Origin: Bacillus pseudomycoides
GTDB taxonomy: Bacteria; Bacillota; Bacilli; Bacillales; Bacillaceae_G
Assembly (NCBI RefSeq): GCF_022811845.1
Contig: NZ_CP064266.1
Coordinates: forward strand, 372,001-436,000
DNA: 64,000 bases
Direction: 5' to 3'
The notes beneath the pieces were generated by a model. It had not been told where the DNA came from, made no database searches, and saw only the letters and a list, made by a program, of their open reading frames with translations. Shown here in pieces: positions 8,628 through 16,373 of the stretch (position 1 is the stretch's first letter; each line of letters begins with the position of its first letter). Both the position numbers and the translations under genes were made by a program.

Positions 8628-10403
8628 TTACTTCTCTTTTTTTACGTTTAATTGCAAATATAGCTCTTCAAGCTGTGCTTCTGCAACTGGGCTTGGCGCA
8701 TCTGTTAATAAACAGCTTGCACTTGCCGTTTTAGGGAATGCGATTGTATCGCGAAGGTTTGTACGACCTGCAAGTAACATTACAAGACGATCTAAACCTA
8801 ATGCGATTCCGCCATGTGGTGGTGTACCATATTCGAACGCTTCTAATAAAAATCCGAACTGTTCTTGTGCTTCTTCTTGAGAGAACCCAAGAGCTTTGAA
8901 CATTTTTTCTTGTACATCACGCTCATAAATACGAAGTGACCCACCGCCAAGCTCATAACCATTTAATACAAGGTCATATGCTTGCGCACGCGCTTTTTCT
9001 GGCGCTGTTTCTAATAGCTCAACATCTTCACGGAATGGCATTGTGAATGGATGATGTGCTGCGAAGTAACGATCAGCATCTTCATCATACTCAAGAAGTG
9101 GCCAATCTGTTACCCATAAGAAGTTAAATTTACTTTCGTCAATTAACTCAAGTTCTTTACCTAAGCGTAAACGAAGTGCGCCTAAGCTATCTGCAACAAC
9201 GCTTTTCTTATCGGCAACGAATAGTAATAAGTCACCAGCAGCCCCATCTAATGTATTCATTAGTACATTTGCATCTTCTTCGCCGAAGAATTTTGCAATC
9301 GGTCCTTTTAAGCCATCTTCTTCAACTTTCAACCAAGCTAAACCTTTTGCTCCATATACTTTTACAAATTCAGTTAATGCATCGATATCTTTACGAGAAT
9401 ATTTGCTCGCTGCACCTTTTGCATTAATGGCTTTTACTTGTCCACCACTTTCTACAGCGCTTGTGAACACTTTAAAACCGCAACCTGCTGCGAATTCAGA
9501 TAGGTCAGTAAGCTCCATCGCAAAGCGCGTATCTGGCTTATCAGAACCATAGCGAGCCATTGCATCAGCGTATGTCATACGAGGGAATGGTGCATTAATT
9601 TCTACACCTTTCGCATCCTTCATAACTTTCGTCATCATGCGCTCCATCATCTCTAAAATTTCTTCTTGTGTTAAAAATGATGCCTCAATGTCGATTTGTG
9701 TGAATTCTGGTTGACGATCCGCACGTAAATCTTCATCACGGAAACAACGTGCTACTTGGTAATAACGCTCAAATCCACCAACCATAAGAAGCTGTTTAAA
9801 TAGCTGCGGAGATTGAGGTAATGCATAAAATTCACCTTCATGTACGCGGCTTGGTACTAAGTAGTCACGCGCTCCTTCTGGTGTACTCTTTGTTAAGATT
9901 GGTGTTTCAACTTCTAAAAACTCTTCTGAATCTAAGAAATTACGAATTGTTTTTGTTACGTCGTGACGCATTTTGAATGTGTTATACATAACAGGACGAC
10001 GTAAATCTAAATAACGATATTTTAAACGAACATCTTCTGATGCATCTGTATCATCTGCAACAATAATTGGCGTTGTTTTTGCTGCATTTAGTACATTTAC
10101 TTTTGTAGCTTGTACTTCAATGTGCCCTGTTGCCATATTTTCATTAATTGCACCAGCGCCGCGCTCAACAACTGTTCCTTCTACGTGAAGCACGTATTCG
10201 CTACGAATTGTTTCTGCTACCTCTAGTGCTTCTTTAGATGTTTCTGGGTTAAATACAACTTGTACGATACCTGTACGGTCACGTAGGTCGATGAAAATTA
10301 ATCCACCTAAGTCACGGCGCTTTTGCACCCAACCTTTTAATTGAACTGTTTGTCCAACTGCTTCTACTGTTACTTTTCCACATGCATGTGTTCTTTCAGC
10401 CAC
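8628..10403 (-). CDS. aspS: Aspartyl-tRNA synthetase
   Basis: Class IIb synthetase of 591 aa. The N-terminal OB-fold anticodon domain (GWVQKRRDLGGLIFIDLRDR) is followed by the catalytic core with motif 2 CFRDEDLRADRQPEFTQID (near residue 218) and motif 3 GLDRLVMLLAGRTNLRDTIA (near residue 535). The bacterial GAD insertion is present between them. It is the second gene of hisS-aspS, separated by 12 nt, so both are under the T-box leader upstream of hisS. Confidence 0.96.
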   Translation of the reverse strand: MAERTHACGKVTVEAVGQTVQLKGWVQKRRDLGGLIFIDLRDRTGIVQVVFNPETSKEALEVAETIRSEYVLHVEGTVVERGAGAINENMATGHIEVQATKVNVLNAAKTTPIIVADDTDASEDVRLKYRYLDLRRPVMYNTFKMRHDVTKTIRNFLDSEEFLEVETPILTKSTPEGARDYLVPSRVHEGEFYALPQSPQLFKQLLMVGGFERYYQVARCFRDEDLRADRQPEFTQIDIEASFLTQEEILEMMERMMTKVMKDAKGVEINAPFPRMTYADAMARYGSDKPDTRFAMELTDLSEFAAGCGFKVFTSAVESGGQVKAINAKGAASKYSRKDIDALTEFVKVYGAKGLAWLKVEEDGLKGPIAKFFGEEDANVLMNTLDGAAGDLLLFVADKKSVVADSLGALRLRLGKELELIDESKFNFLWVTDWPLLEYDEDADRYFAAHHPFTMPFREDVELLETAPEKARAQAYDLVLNGYELGGGSLRIYERDVQEKMFKALGFSQEEAQEQFGFLLEAFEYGTPPHGGIALGLDRLVMLLAGRTNLRDTIAFPKTASASCLLTDAPSPVAEAQLEELYLQLNVKKEK

Positions 10404-10415
10404 TATGAGTTCCCC

Positions 10416-11687
10416 CTATATTAATTTCTCTGCTACATATGAAGCAAATACGTCTAATGCAACTTCTTCTTGTTCACCTGTTGCCATGTTCTTTAAGTTA
10501 ATGATGCCTTTATCAAGCTCATCTTCACCTAATACAGCTACAAATTTCGCATTTAAACGATCTGCTGATTTAAATTGTGCTTTCATTTTGCGATCTAAAT
10601 AATCTTTTTCAACTGATAATCCAGCTTTACGAAGATCAAACGCAACTTTTGCAGCATGATCTTTCGATTTGTCTCCAAGTGCTACAACATAGCAATCAAT
10701 GTTATGTTCAATTGGCAACTCAATATTTTCAGCTTTTAGTGCCATAATTAAACGTTCGATACTCATCGCAAAACCGATACCAGGCATTTCTGGACCACCG
10801 ATTTCTTGTACAAGACCGTTATAGCGACCACCACCACTTAATGTCGTGATTGCACCGAAACCGTCTGCTTCACTCATAATCTCAAATACAGTGTGCTGAT
10901 AGTAATCTAAACCACGTACTAGATTTGGATCTTTTTCAAATGGAACACCCATCATTGTTAATAACTCTTGTACTTTTTCGTAGTACGCTGTTGATTCTTC
11001 GTTTAAGTATTCTGTAATAGATGGCGCTGTGCTCATTAATTCATGGTTACGGTCCTTCTTACAGTCTAAAATACGAAGAGGGTTCTTCTCTAAACGAGAT
11101 TGGCAATCAGAGCAGAATTCTCCAATGCTCGGCTCAAAGTGAGCGATTAACGCCTCACGATGTGCTTGACGGCTCGCTGCATCACCTAAACTATTTAGGA
11201 CAACTTTAATATTTTTTAAGCCCATGCCGCGGTAAAACTCTACAGCAAGTGCGATTACTTCTGCATCGATTGCAGGATCATTACTACCGATTGCTTCGAT
11301 ACCGAATTGTACGAATTGACGATATCGACCTGCTTGTGGTCTTTCATAACGGAACATTTGACCGATGTAATATAATTTCGTTGGCTGCGTTGCATCACCG
11401 TACATTTTGTTTTCAACGTAAGAACGTACAACAGGTGCTGTTCCTTCTGGACGAAGTGTTAAGCTGCGCTCTCCACGATCTTGGAATGAGTACATTTCTT
11501 TTTGCACGATATCTGTTGTATCGCCAACACCGCGTAAAAATAATTCTGTGTGCTCAAAAATTGGTGTGCGAATTTCTTTATAGTTGTAACGACGGCAAAT
11601 TTCGCGTGCTTGTCCTTCAATATACTGCCATAACTCTACACTACCTGGAAGAATATCTTGCGTTCCGCGTGGGATTTGAATAGACAT
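10416..11687 (-). CDS. hisS: Histidyl-tRNA synthetase
   Basis: Class II synthetase, 423 aa, starting MSIQIPRGTQDILPGS. Motif 2 is FRYERPQAGRYRQF (near residue 113). The HisRS-specific histidine-binding motif is LVRGLDYYQHTVFE (near residue 258), and motif 3 is PGIGFAMSIERL. A C-terminal anticodon-binding domain follows (DCYVVALGD onwards). Promoter and T-box lie upstream, and aspS is directly downstream. Confidence 0.96.
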   Translation of the reverse strand: MSIQIPRGTQDILPGSVELWQYIEGQAREICRRYNYKEIRTPIFEHTELFLRGVGDTTDIVQKEMYSFQDRGERSLTLRPEGTAPVVRSYVENKMYGDATQPTKLYYIGQMFRYERPQAGRYRQFVQFGIEAIGSNDPAIDAEVIALAVEFYRGMGLKNIKVVLNSLGDAASRQAHREALIAHFEPSIGEFCSDCQSRLEKNPLRILDCKKDRNHELMSTAPSITEYLNEESTAYYEKVQELLTMMGVPFEKDPNLVRGLDYYQHTVFEIMSEADGFGAITTLSGGGRYNGLVQEIGGPEMPGIGFAMSIERLIMALKAENIELPIEHNIDCYVVALGDKSKDHAAKVAFDLRKAGLSVEKDYLDRKMKAQFKSADRLNAKFVAVLGEDELDKGIINLKNMATGEQEEVALDVFASYVAEKLI

Positions 11688-11727
11688 ATTCAGTTCCTCC
11701 TCAAATTGTTTTAATCTTATTAAAAAT

Positions 11728-11772
11728 AAAAAAACTCCCGCCTCTACTGATTACACAGTAGGGACGAGAGTA
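11728..11772 (-). terminator. T-box conditional terminator
   Basis: Minus strand: long stem ACTCTCGTCCCTACTG / CAGTAGAGGCGGGAGT followed by TTTTTTTATTTTT. Upstream, the T-box sequence can pair with part of this stem to form the antiterminator. Confidence 0.88.
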
Positions 11773-12003
11773 TGATACCCGTGGTGCCACCCTTATTGAA
11801 GCACATTATGCTTCCACTTTTTTAATAACGCTTAAATTTGCGTCCAACCTCTACTAAGCATACAAGCTGTTCAAGTTGAAACCTACAGAGTGTCATTCGA
11901 TCAGTCATCGTGTAGAAATGTTTTCAGCCTAGGACATTTCTTCTCTTTTCACGTGTCTCTCATCTACTCTTCTCTATCATCGGTTCTCTTCATATGTAAA
12001 TAT
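11728..12003 (-). promoter_or_regulatory. T-box riboswitch leader of hisS-aspS
   Basis: The conserved T-box sequence AAGGGTGGCACCACGG is at 11793-11779 on the minus strand, before a strong terminator. About 275 nt of leader separate promoter and hisS, enough for Stem I, a linker and the antiterminator. In Stem I the likely specifier region contains GACAC (11894-11890), in which an aspartate codon (GAC) and a histidine codon (CAC) overlap. Uncharged tRNA binding would stabilise the antiterminator and allow transcription of both synthetases. Confidence 0.9.
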
Positions 12004-12009
12004 AAAATT

Positions 12010-12038
12010 ACTATACGTTTCTTCCTAGTAGTTGTCAA
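12010..12038 (-). promoter_or_regulatory. Sigma-A promoter of the hisS leader
   Basis: Minus strand TTGACA (12038-12033), 17-nt spacer, TATAGT (12015-12010). Confidence 0.85.
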
Positions 12039-12043
12039 GTCTC

Positions 12044-12220
12044 TTAGGAGCGTTCAATCTGCCTCTTTAACCGCTTAACATCTTGTAATGAAATACCAAA
12101 TTCAGAAGCAAGCTCCATAGAAGTATTGTTTTGTTCTTTGGCAATAAATTCATGGAAATTCACATTAAATAATTGATTCGCTCCGTTCGTCACAGAGTGC
12201 CCTTTTTCGTTCATACGCAT
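12044..12220 (-). CDS. Small helix-turn-helix-like protein
   Basis: 58 codons from the ATG at 12220 (MRMNEKGHSVTNGANQLFNV), preceded by GTGAGGG. The C-terminal half (SMELASEFGISLQDVKRLKR) reads like a helix-turn-helix of the sigma-70 region 4 kind, but there is no rest of a sigma factor. The stop is 6 nt from the -35 box of hisS. I do not know a function. Composition and the good ribosome site support it being expressed; it may start six codons-equivalents differently (ATG at 12214). Confidence 0.65.
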   Translation of the reverse strand: MRMNEKGHSVTNGANQLFNVNFHEFIAKEQNNTSMELASEFGISLQDVKRLKRQIERS

Positions 12221-12310
12221 ACGTGTATCCCTCACAATCAATATGGATATTTTTACTTTTATTGTTCCATATTGATGAGTTAGTTATACACGAATATGAA
12301 AGGGAATCTA

Positions 12311-12801
12311 CTATTGCCTCCATACATACATCAGGACACTATTCATAATAATGACAATCATAAATACAGTCACTAATGTAACGTATCTTAAATGATACAA
12401 TGCTGCAATGCCTAATCCAAAAATCACTACTTCTAACATCAGATGTAACACACCCTGCACTTTCCATGTTGCTGACGGTGCTCCAAATAATCTCCATATA
12501 ACAGCTACAATAAGAGGAAGGACGATAGCAAGTATAATTTTTGTCCCGCATTAACGGACAGTAGACAGTAACACTCCCACCTCAAAATTCAGCGAAAGCA
12601 AAGAAGTTAGGTGGGAGATGCACTGTCCGTAAAAGCCCGATTGGTTTAACTAATAATCAGTGGGGGATGGAAAAAAAACCACTGATTAAAGTTTCACTTT
12701 ATAGCATGCCCTTTTTCCACTTGAAATCCCCAATACCCTATAATCCCAAGAATACATAACTCTAATACGAAACGTAAAGCTACATTCATTTCTTGAAGCA
12801 T
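12311..12801 (-). pseudogene. DUF2568 (YrdB-like) membrane protein gene disrupted by a bcr1 element
   Basis: Reading the minus strand from an ATG at 12801 with a fine ribosome site (TAAGGAGCTGG) gives MLQEMNVALRF... ELCILGIIGYWGFQVEKGHA and then a stop inside inserted DNA. After the repeat (12548-12702) the reading resumes in a different frame as KIILAIVLPLIVAVIW, then RLFGAPSATWKVQGVLHLML and ends MYVWRQ at 12311. Together the halves make a four-helix protein of about 115 aa with the YWGF and FGAP signatures of DUF2568/YrdB. Removing the repeat with a three-base GCA duplication leaves the frame off by one; one extra A in the A-run after the junction would restore a fitting HAGQKIILAI. So a second small lesion is likely. 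Confidence 0.75.
12548..12702. repeat. bcr1-type interspersed repeat, copy 1
   Basis: 155 nt from GCATTAAC to CACTTTAT. It contains nested inverted repeats: GACAGT/ACTGTC outside, CTCCCACCT/AGGTGGGAG inside, and a separate AATCAGTGG/CCACTGATT hairpin. The same ordered blocks recur at 19771. The length and the sequence match what I remember of bcr1 of the B. cereus group. It interrupts a DUF2568 gene. Confidence 0.8.
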
Positions 12802-12929
12802 TGTGCACCAGCTCCTTATTCAGATTCCCCTTCTTCATAGGAGCAGACATTTTTTATATTTTTTCAATCATTTCTATTAACATCATTATACCTATATTTT
12901 ACAAATAATCTCTTTCGCGAAAAATAAAA

Positions 12930-12955
12930 AAGAGAGGATTTCTCCTCTCTTCACC
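12930..12955 (-). terminator. Terminator after dtd
   Basis: Stem AAGAGAGGA / TCCTCTCTT with a 4-nt loop, followed on the minus strand by TTTTTTATTTTT. Confidence 0.85.
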
Positions 12956-12956
12956 A

Positions 12957-13397
12957 TTATTTACTTTCCAAAATTAAGGTCACCGGACCATCATTAATTA
13001 AAGAAACATCCATCATTGCTCCGAACCTTCCCGTTTCTACGTGAAGCCCTTGTTTACGAAGTTCTTCATTAAAGAAATCATACAAGTTCTCTGCGTAGTC
13101 TGGTTTGGCAGCATCCATAAAGTTCGGGCGTCTTCCTTTACGGCAATCTCCGTACAATGTAAATTGTGAAATTGATAGAACTTGCCCTTCTTTCTCAAGT
13201 ACCGAATGGTTCATCTTCCCGTTCTCATCTTCAAAAATACGTAAATTCGCAACCTTTTCAGCGATGTAAGTTGCATCTTTTTCTGTATCTTCATGTGTAA
13301 TGCCAACTAGTAATGTTAAACCGAACGGAATTTGTCCTACAATCTCACCATCTACTGTAACAGACGCTTCCTTTGATCGTTGCAAGACAACTCTCAT
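12957..13397 (-). CDS. dtd: D-aminoacyl-tRNA deacylase
   Basis: 146 aa. The DTD active-site motifs are both present: SQFTLYGD (near residue 77) and NDGPVTLILES (near residue 135). The enzyme hydrolyses D-amino acids and glycine wrongly attached to tRNA. It is 17 nt downstream of relA on the same strand, the conserved relA-dtd arrangement of Bacilli, and ends at a terminator. Confidence 0.95.
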   Translation of the reverse strand: MRVVLQRSKEASVTVDGEIVGQIPFGLTLLVGITHEDTEKDATYIAEKVANLRIFEDENGKMNHSVLEKEGQVLSISQFTLYGDCRKGRRPNFMDAAKPDYAENLYDFFNEELRKQGLHVETGRFGAMMDVSLINDGPVTLILESK

Positions 13398-13414
13398 ACC
13401 GAATACACTCCTTA

Positions 13415-15601
13415 TTAATGCATCATACGACGTACCGCATAAATTTCTGGAACTTGTTTAATACGCTCTACGACTTTTTTCAAATGGTGTAAATTACGAA
13501 TGGAAATAGACATATTGATTGTCGCCATTTTATTGCGGTCACTTCTACCCGAAACAGCTGAAATATATGTTTTCGTTTCTGTAACAGCTTGCAGAACTTC
13601 ATTCAATAGGCCGCGACGATCATATCCAGAAATTTCAATATCAACATTGTATTCAATTTCTTTTTCTGGACTACCTTCCCACTCTACTTCAAGTAAACGT
13701 TCTTGCGCTTCTTCTGTATGCACGTTAACGCAATCACGACGATGAATTGATACACCGCGCCCTTTCGTAATGTACCCGATAATATCATCACCTGGAACTG
13801 GGTTACAGCATTTTGATAAACGGATTAATAAATTGTCAACTCCGCTTACTTTTACACCTGAATCCCATTTCCGAATTTTCATCGGCTTACGAACTTCTTT
13901 CACTTCCACAATATCTTGTTCTTCCTCACGCTGTTTGCGGAACTTGTCCGTTAGACGCGTTACAATTTGTGCAGCCGTTATACCGTTATACCCAACTGCC
14001 GCAAACATGTCTTCTTCGTTCGCAAAGTTGTATTTCTCAGCCACTCGTTTTAAATTGTCAGGTGCTAATACTTCTTTCATTTCATACTCTAAGCTACGCA
14101 CTTCTTTTTCAACAAGCTCGCGACCTTTTTCAATATTCTCGTCTCGGCGCTGCTTTTTGAAGAATTGGCGGATTTTATTTTTCGCATGAGATGTTTGAGC
14201 AAGCTTCACCCAGTCTTGGCTTGGTCCATACGAATGTTTAGACGTTAAGATTTCAATGATATCACCTGTTTTCAATTTATAATCAAGTGTTACCATTTTC
14301 CCATTTACTTTTGCACCAATTGTTTTATTCCCGATTTCTGAATGTACACGGTAAGCAAAATCAATCGGAACCGAACCTAGCGGTAATTCCATAACATCGC
14401 CTTTTGGTGTAAAGACAAATACCATATCAGAAAACAAATCAATTTTTAATGACTCCATAAACTCTTCTGCATTAGAAGTTTCATTTTGCCATTCTAATAT
14501 TTGACGGAACCATGTTAATTTCTTCTCAAGGGTACCTGTTGCTTCGGCAGCTTTCCCCTCTTTATACGCCCAGTGTGCCGCAATTCCGTACTCCGCAATT
14601 TCATGCATTTCTTTCGTACGAATTTGTACTTCAAGCGGGTCACCCTTTGGACCAATCACGGTTGTATGAAGAGATTGGTATAGATTCGCTTTCGGCATAG
14701 CAATATAATCTTTAAAACGACCTGGCATCGGTTTCCAACATGTATGGATAATACCAAGTACGGCATAGCAATCTTTAATACTATTTACAACAACGCGCAC
14801 AGCTAACAAATCATAAATTTCATTAAATTGTTTATTTTGAAGTGCCATTTTACGATAAATACTATAAATATGTTTTGGGCGTCCTGAAATATCAGGTTGA
14901 ATCGCTACTTCTTTCAGTTTGTCACGAATACCCGTCATGACTTCGTCCAAATATTCTTCACGCTCTGCGCGTTTCCGCTTCATTAAATTAACGATGCGAT
15001 AGTATTGCTGCGGATTTAAATAGCGAAGCGCTGTATCCTCTAGCTCCCATTTAATAGTATTAATTCCGAGTCTATGAGCTAAAGGTGCAAAAATTTCTAA
15101 CGTTTCATTTGCAATACGACGCTGCTTTTCTTGCGGCAAATGCTTCAGTGTACGCATGTTATGAAGACGGTCAGCTAATTTGATTAAAATAACACGAATA
15201 TCTTGGGCCATTGCGATAAACATTTTGCGATGGTTCTCTGCTTGCTGTTGTTCATGAGATTTGTATTTAATTTTCCCAAGCTTTGTAACTCCATCAACAA
15301 GCATTGCAATTTCTTTATTAAATTCCCGTTCAATATCCTCTAATGTAACTTCGGTATCTTCTACTACATCATGCAAAAAACCTGCTGACACTGTAGATGG
15401 ATCCATGTGTAAATCAACTAAAATACCTGCAACTTGAATCGGATGAATAATATATGGTTCGCCCGATTTTCTATACTGTTCGCTATGTGCGTCACGTGCA
15501 TATTCATAGGCACGTGCCACTAGTTCAATATCATCGTCTGCTAAATATTGCCGTGCTTTCTCGAGTACCTGTTCAGCTGTTAGTACTTGCTCATTTGCCA
15601 T
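13415..15601 (-). CDS. relA: Bifunctional (p)ppGpp synthetase/hydrolase RelA (Rel)
   Basis: 728 aa with the full Rel layout. HD hydrolase domain: FLHDVVEDTEVTLEDIE near residue 75. Synthetase domain: PGRFKDYIAMPKANLYQSLH near residue 293; the RFKD motif marks a bifunctional enzyme rather than a synthetase-only RelA. TGS domain near 390-450 and C-terminal ACT domain (IEISGYDRRGLLNEVLQAV near 655). It makes and degrades (p)ppGpp in response to uncharged tRNA on the ribosome. Start ATG at 15601 with AAAAGGTG upstream. The apt gene lies upstream, as in B. subtilis, but with a terminator and a promoter of its own between them. Confidence 0.96.
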   Translation of the reverse strand: MANEQVLTAEQVLEKARQYLADDDIELVARAYEYARDAHSEQYRKSGEPYIIHPIQVAGILVDLHMDPSTVSAGFLHDVVEDTEVTLEDIEREFNKEIAMLVDGVTKLGKIKYKSHEQQQAENHRKMFIAMAQDIRVILIKLADRLHNMRTLKHLPQEKQRRIANETLEIFAPLAHRLGINTIKWELEDTALRYLNPQQYYRIVNLMKRKRAEREEYLDEVMTGIRDKLKEVAIQPDISGRPKHIYSIYRKMALQNKQFNEIYDLLAVRVVVNSIKDCYAVLGIIHTCWKPMPGRFKDYIAMPKANLYQSLHTTVIGPKGDPLEVQIRTKEMHEIAEYGIAAHWAYKEGKAAEATGTLEKKLTWFRQILEWQNETSNAEEFMESLKIDLFSDMVFVFTPKGDVMELPLGSVPIDFAYRVHSEIGNKTIGAKVNGKMVTLDYKLKTGDIIEILTSKHSYGPSQDWVKLAQTSHAKNKIRQFFKKQRRDENIEKGRELVEKEVRSLEYEMKEVLAPDNLKRVAEKYNFANEEDMFAAVGYNGITAAQIVTRLTDKFRKQREEEQDIVEVKEVRKPMKIRKWDSGVKVSGVDNLLIRLSKCCNPVPGDDIIGYITKGRGVSIHRRDCVNVHTEEAQERLLEVEWEGSPEKEIEYNVDIEISGYDRRGLLNEVLQAVTETKTYISAVSGRSDRNKMATINMSISIRNLHHLKKVVERIKQVPEIYAVRRMMH

Positions 15602-15641
15602 CGAATCACCTTTTATTGAAAATTGACTTTTCCCTTATCAT

Positions 15642-15660
15642 TAGAATAAATTTTATTCTA
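15642..15660. promoter_or_regulatory. Perfect 9-1-9 palindrome at the relA transcription start
   Basis: TAGAATAAA-T-TTTATTCTA. It begins two bases after the predicted -10 box and therefore covers the likely +1 site, an operator-like position. The regulator is unknown. Confidence 0.5.
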
Positions 15661-15662
15661 TC

Positions 15663-15691
15663 ATTATAACCTAATGATTGTGAATTGTGAA
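15663..15691 (-). promoter_or_regulatory. Sigma-A promoter of relA
   Basis: Minus strand TTCACA (15691-15686), 17-nt spacer, TATAAT (15668-15663). Confidence 0.75.
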
Positions 15692-15743
15692 AAGGAAAAG
15701 ATTTTACAGATATTTCACCATACTTTTTTGTACAATTATACAA

Positions 15744-15783
15744 AAGTACCCGCTCCTCTCCAAGAGATTCACGGGTACTTTTT
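15744..15783. terminator. Hairpin after apt
   Basis: Perfect AAGTACCCG / CGGGTACTT stem. The tail in the apt direction is TTTTG, in the other direction TTTTTTC; likely terminates apt transcription before the relA promoter. Confidence 0.6.
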
Positions 15784-15813
15784 TCTATCGCCGTAGTTTT
15801 ACCTATATAATAA

Positions 15814-16326
15814 TTAGTATTTTTCTAACACTAATACATCATAACCGTCTAACATTTTGCGGCCATCTAAGTAAGTAAGTTCTACTAAGAATGCAATCCC
15901 TGCTACAACTCCGCCAAGTTCTTCAACTAGCTTAATTGTCGCTTCGATTGTTCCACCTGTAGCTAATAAGTCATCTGTAATTAATACGCGTTGACCTGGT
16001 TTAATTGCATCTTTATGGATTGTTAAAACATCTTTCCCATACTCTTTACCGTAGTCAACTGTAATTACTTCACGAGGTAATTTCCCTAATTTACGAACTG
16101 GTGCAAACCCTACTTCTAGCGCGTAAGAAACTGGGCAACCGATAATAAAGCCACGTGCTTCTGGTCCTACTACAAGATCGATGTCTCTTTCGTTCGCATA
16201 AGCAACGATTTCATCTGTTGCTGCTTTGTATGCTTTCCCATCGTTCATTAAAGGTGTGATGTCTTTAAACACGATACCTTCTTTCGGATAATCCGGTACA
16301 ATTGCGATATGTTGCTTGAAATCCAT
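15814..16326 (-). CDS. apt: Adenine phosphoribosyltransferase
   Basis: 170 aa, purine salvage: adenine plus PRPP to AMP. The PRPP-binding motif is VLITDDLLATGGT (near residue 119), and the N-terminal FKDITPLM and VGPEARGFI segments are typical of APRT. It follows recJ by 47 nt on the same strand, the recJ-apt order common in Bacilli, and has a clear GAGGAGG ribosome site. Confidence 0.95.
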   Translation of the reverse strand: MDFKQHIAIVPDYPKEGIVFKDITPLMNDGKAYKAATDEIVAYANERDIDLVVGPEARGFIIGCPVSYALEVGFAPVRKLGKLPREVITVDYGKEYGKDVLTIHKDAIKPGQRVLITDDLLATGGTIEATIKLVEELGGVVAGIAFLVELTYLDGRKMLDGYDVLVLEKY

Positions 16327-16373
16327 ATTTCTGAATCCTCCTCAGATATAAAAGGTCTGTAAATACAAGGCCT

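Noticed and set aside
12339..12551. 70-codon minus-strand ORF starting in the repeat
   Set aside because: It is out of frame with the DUF2568 homology, which is read in another frame over the same bases.
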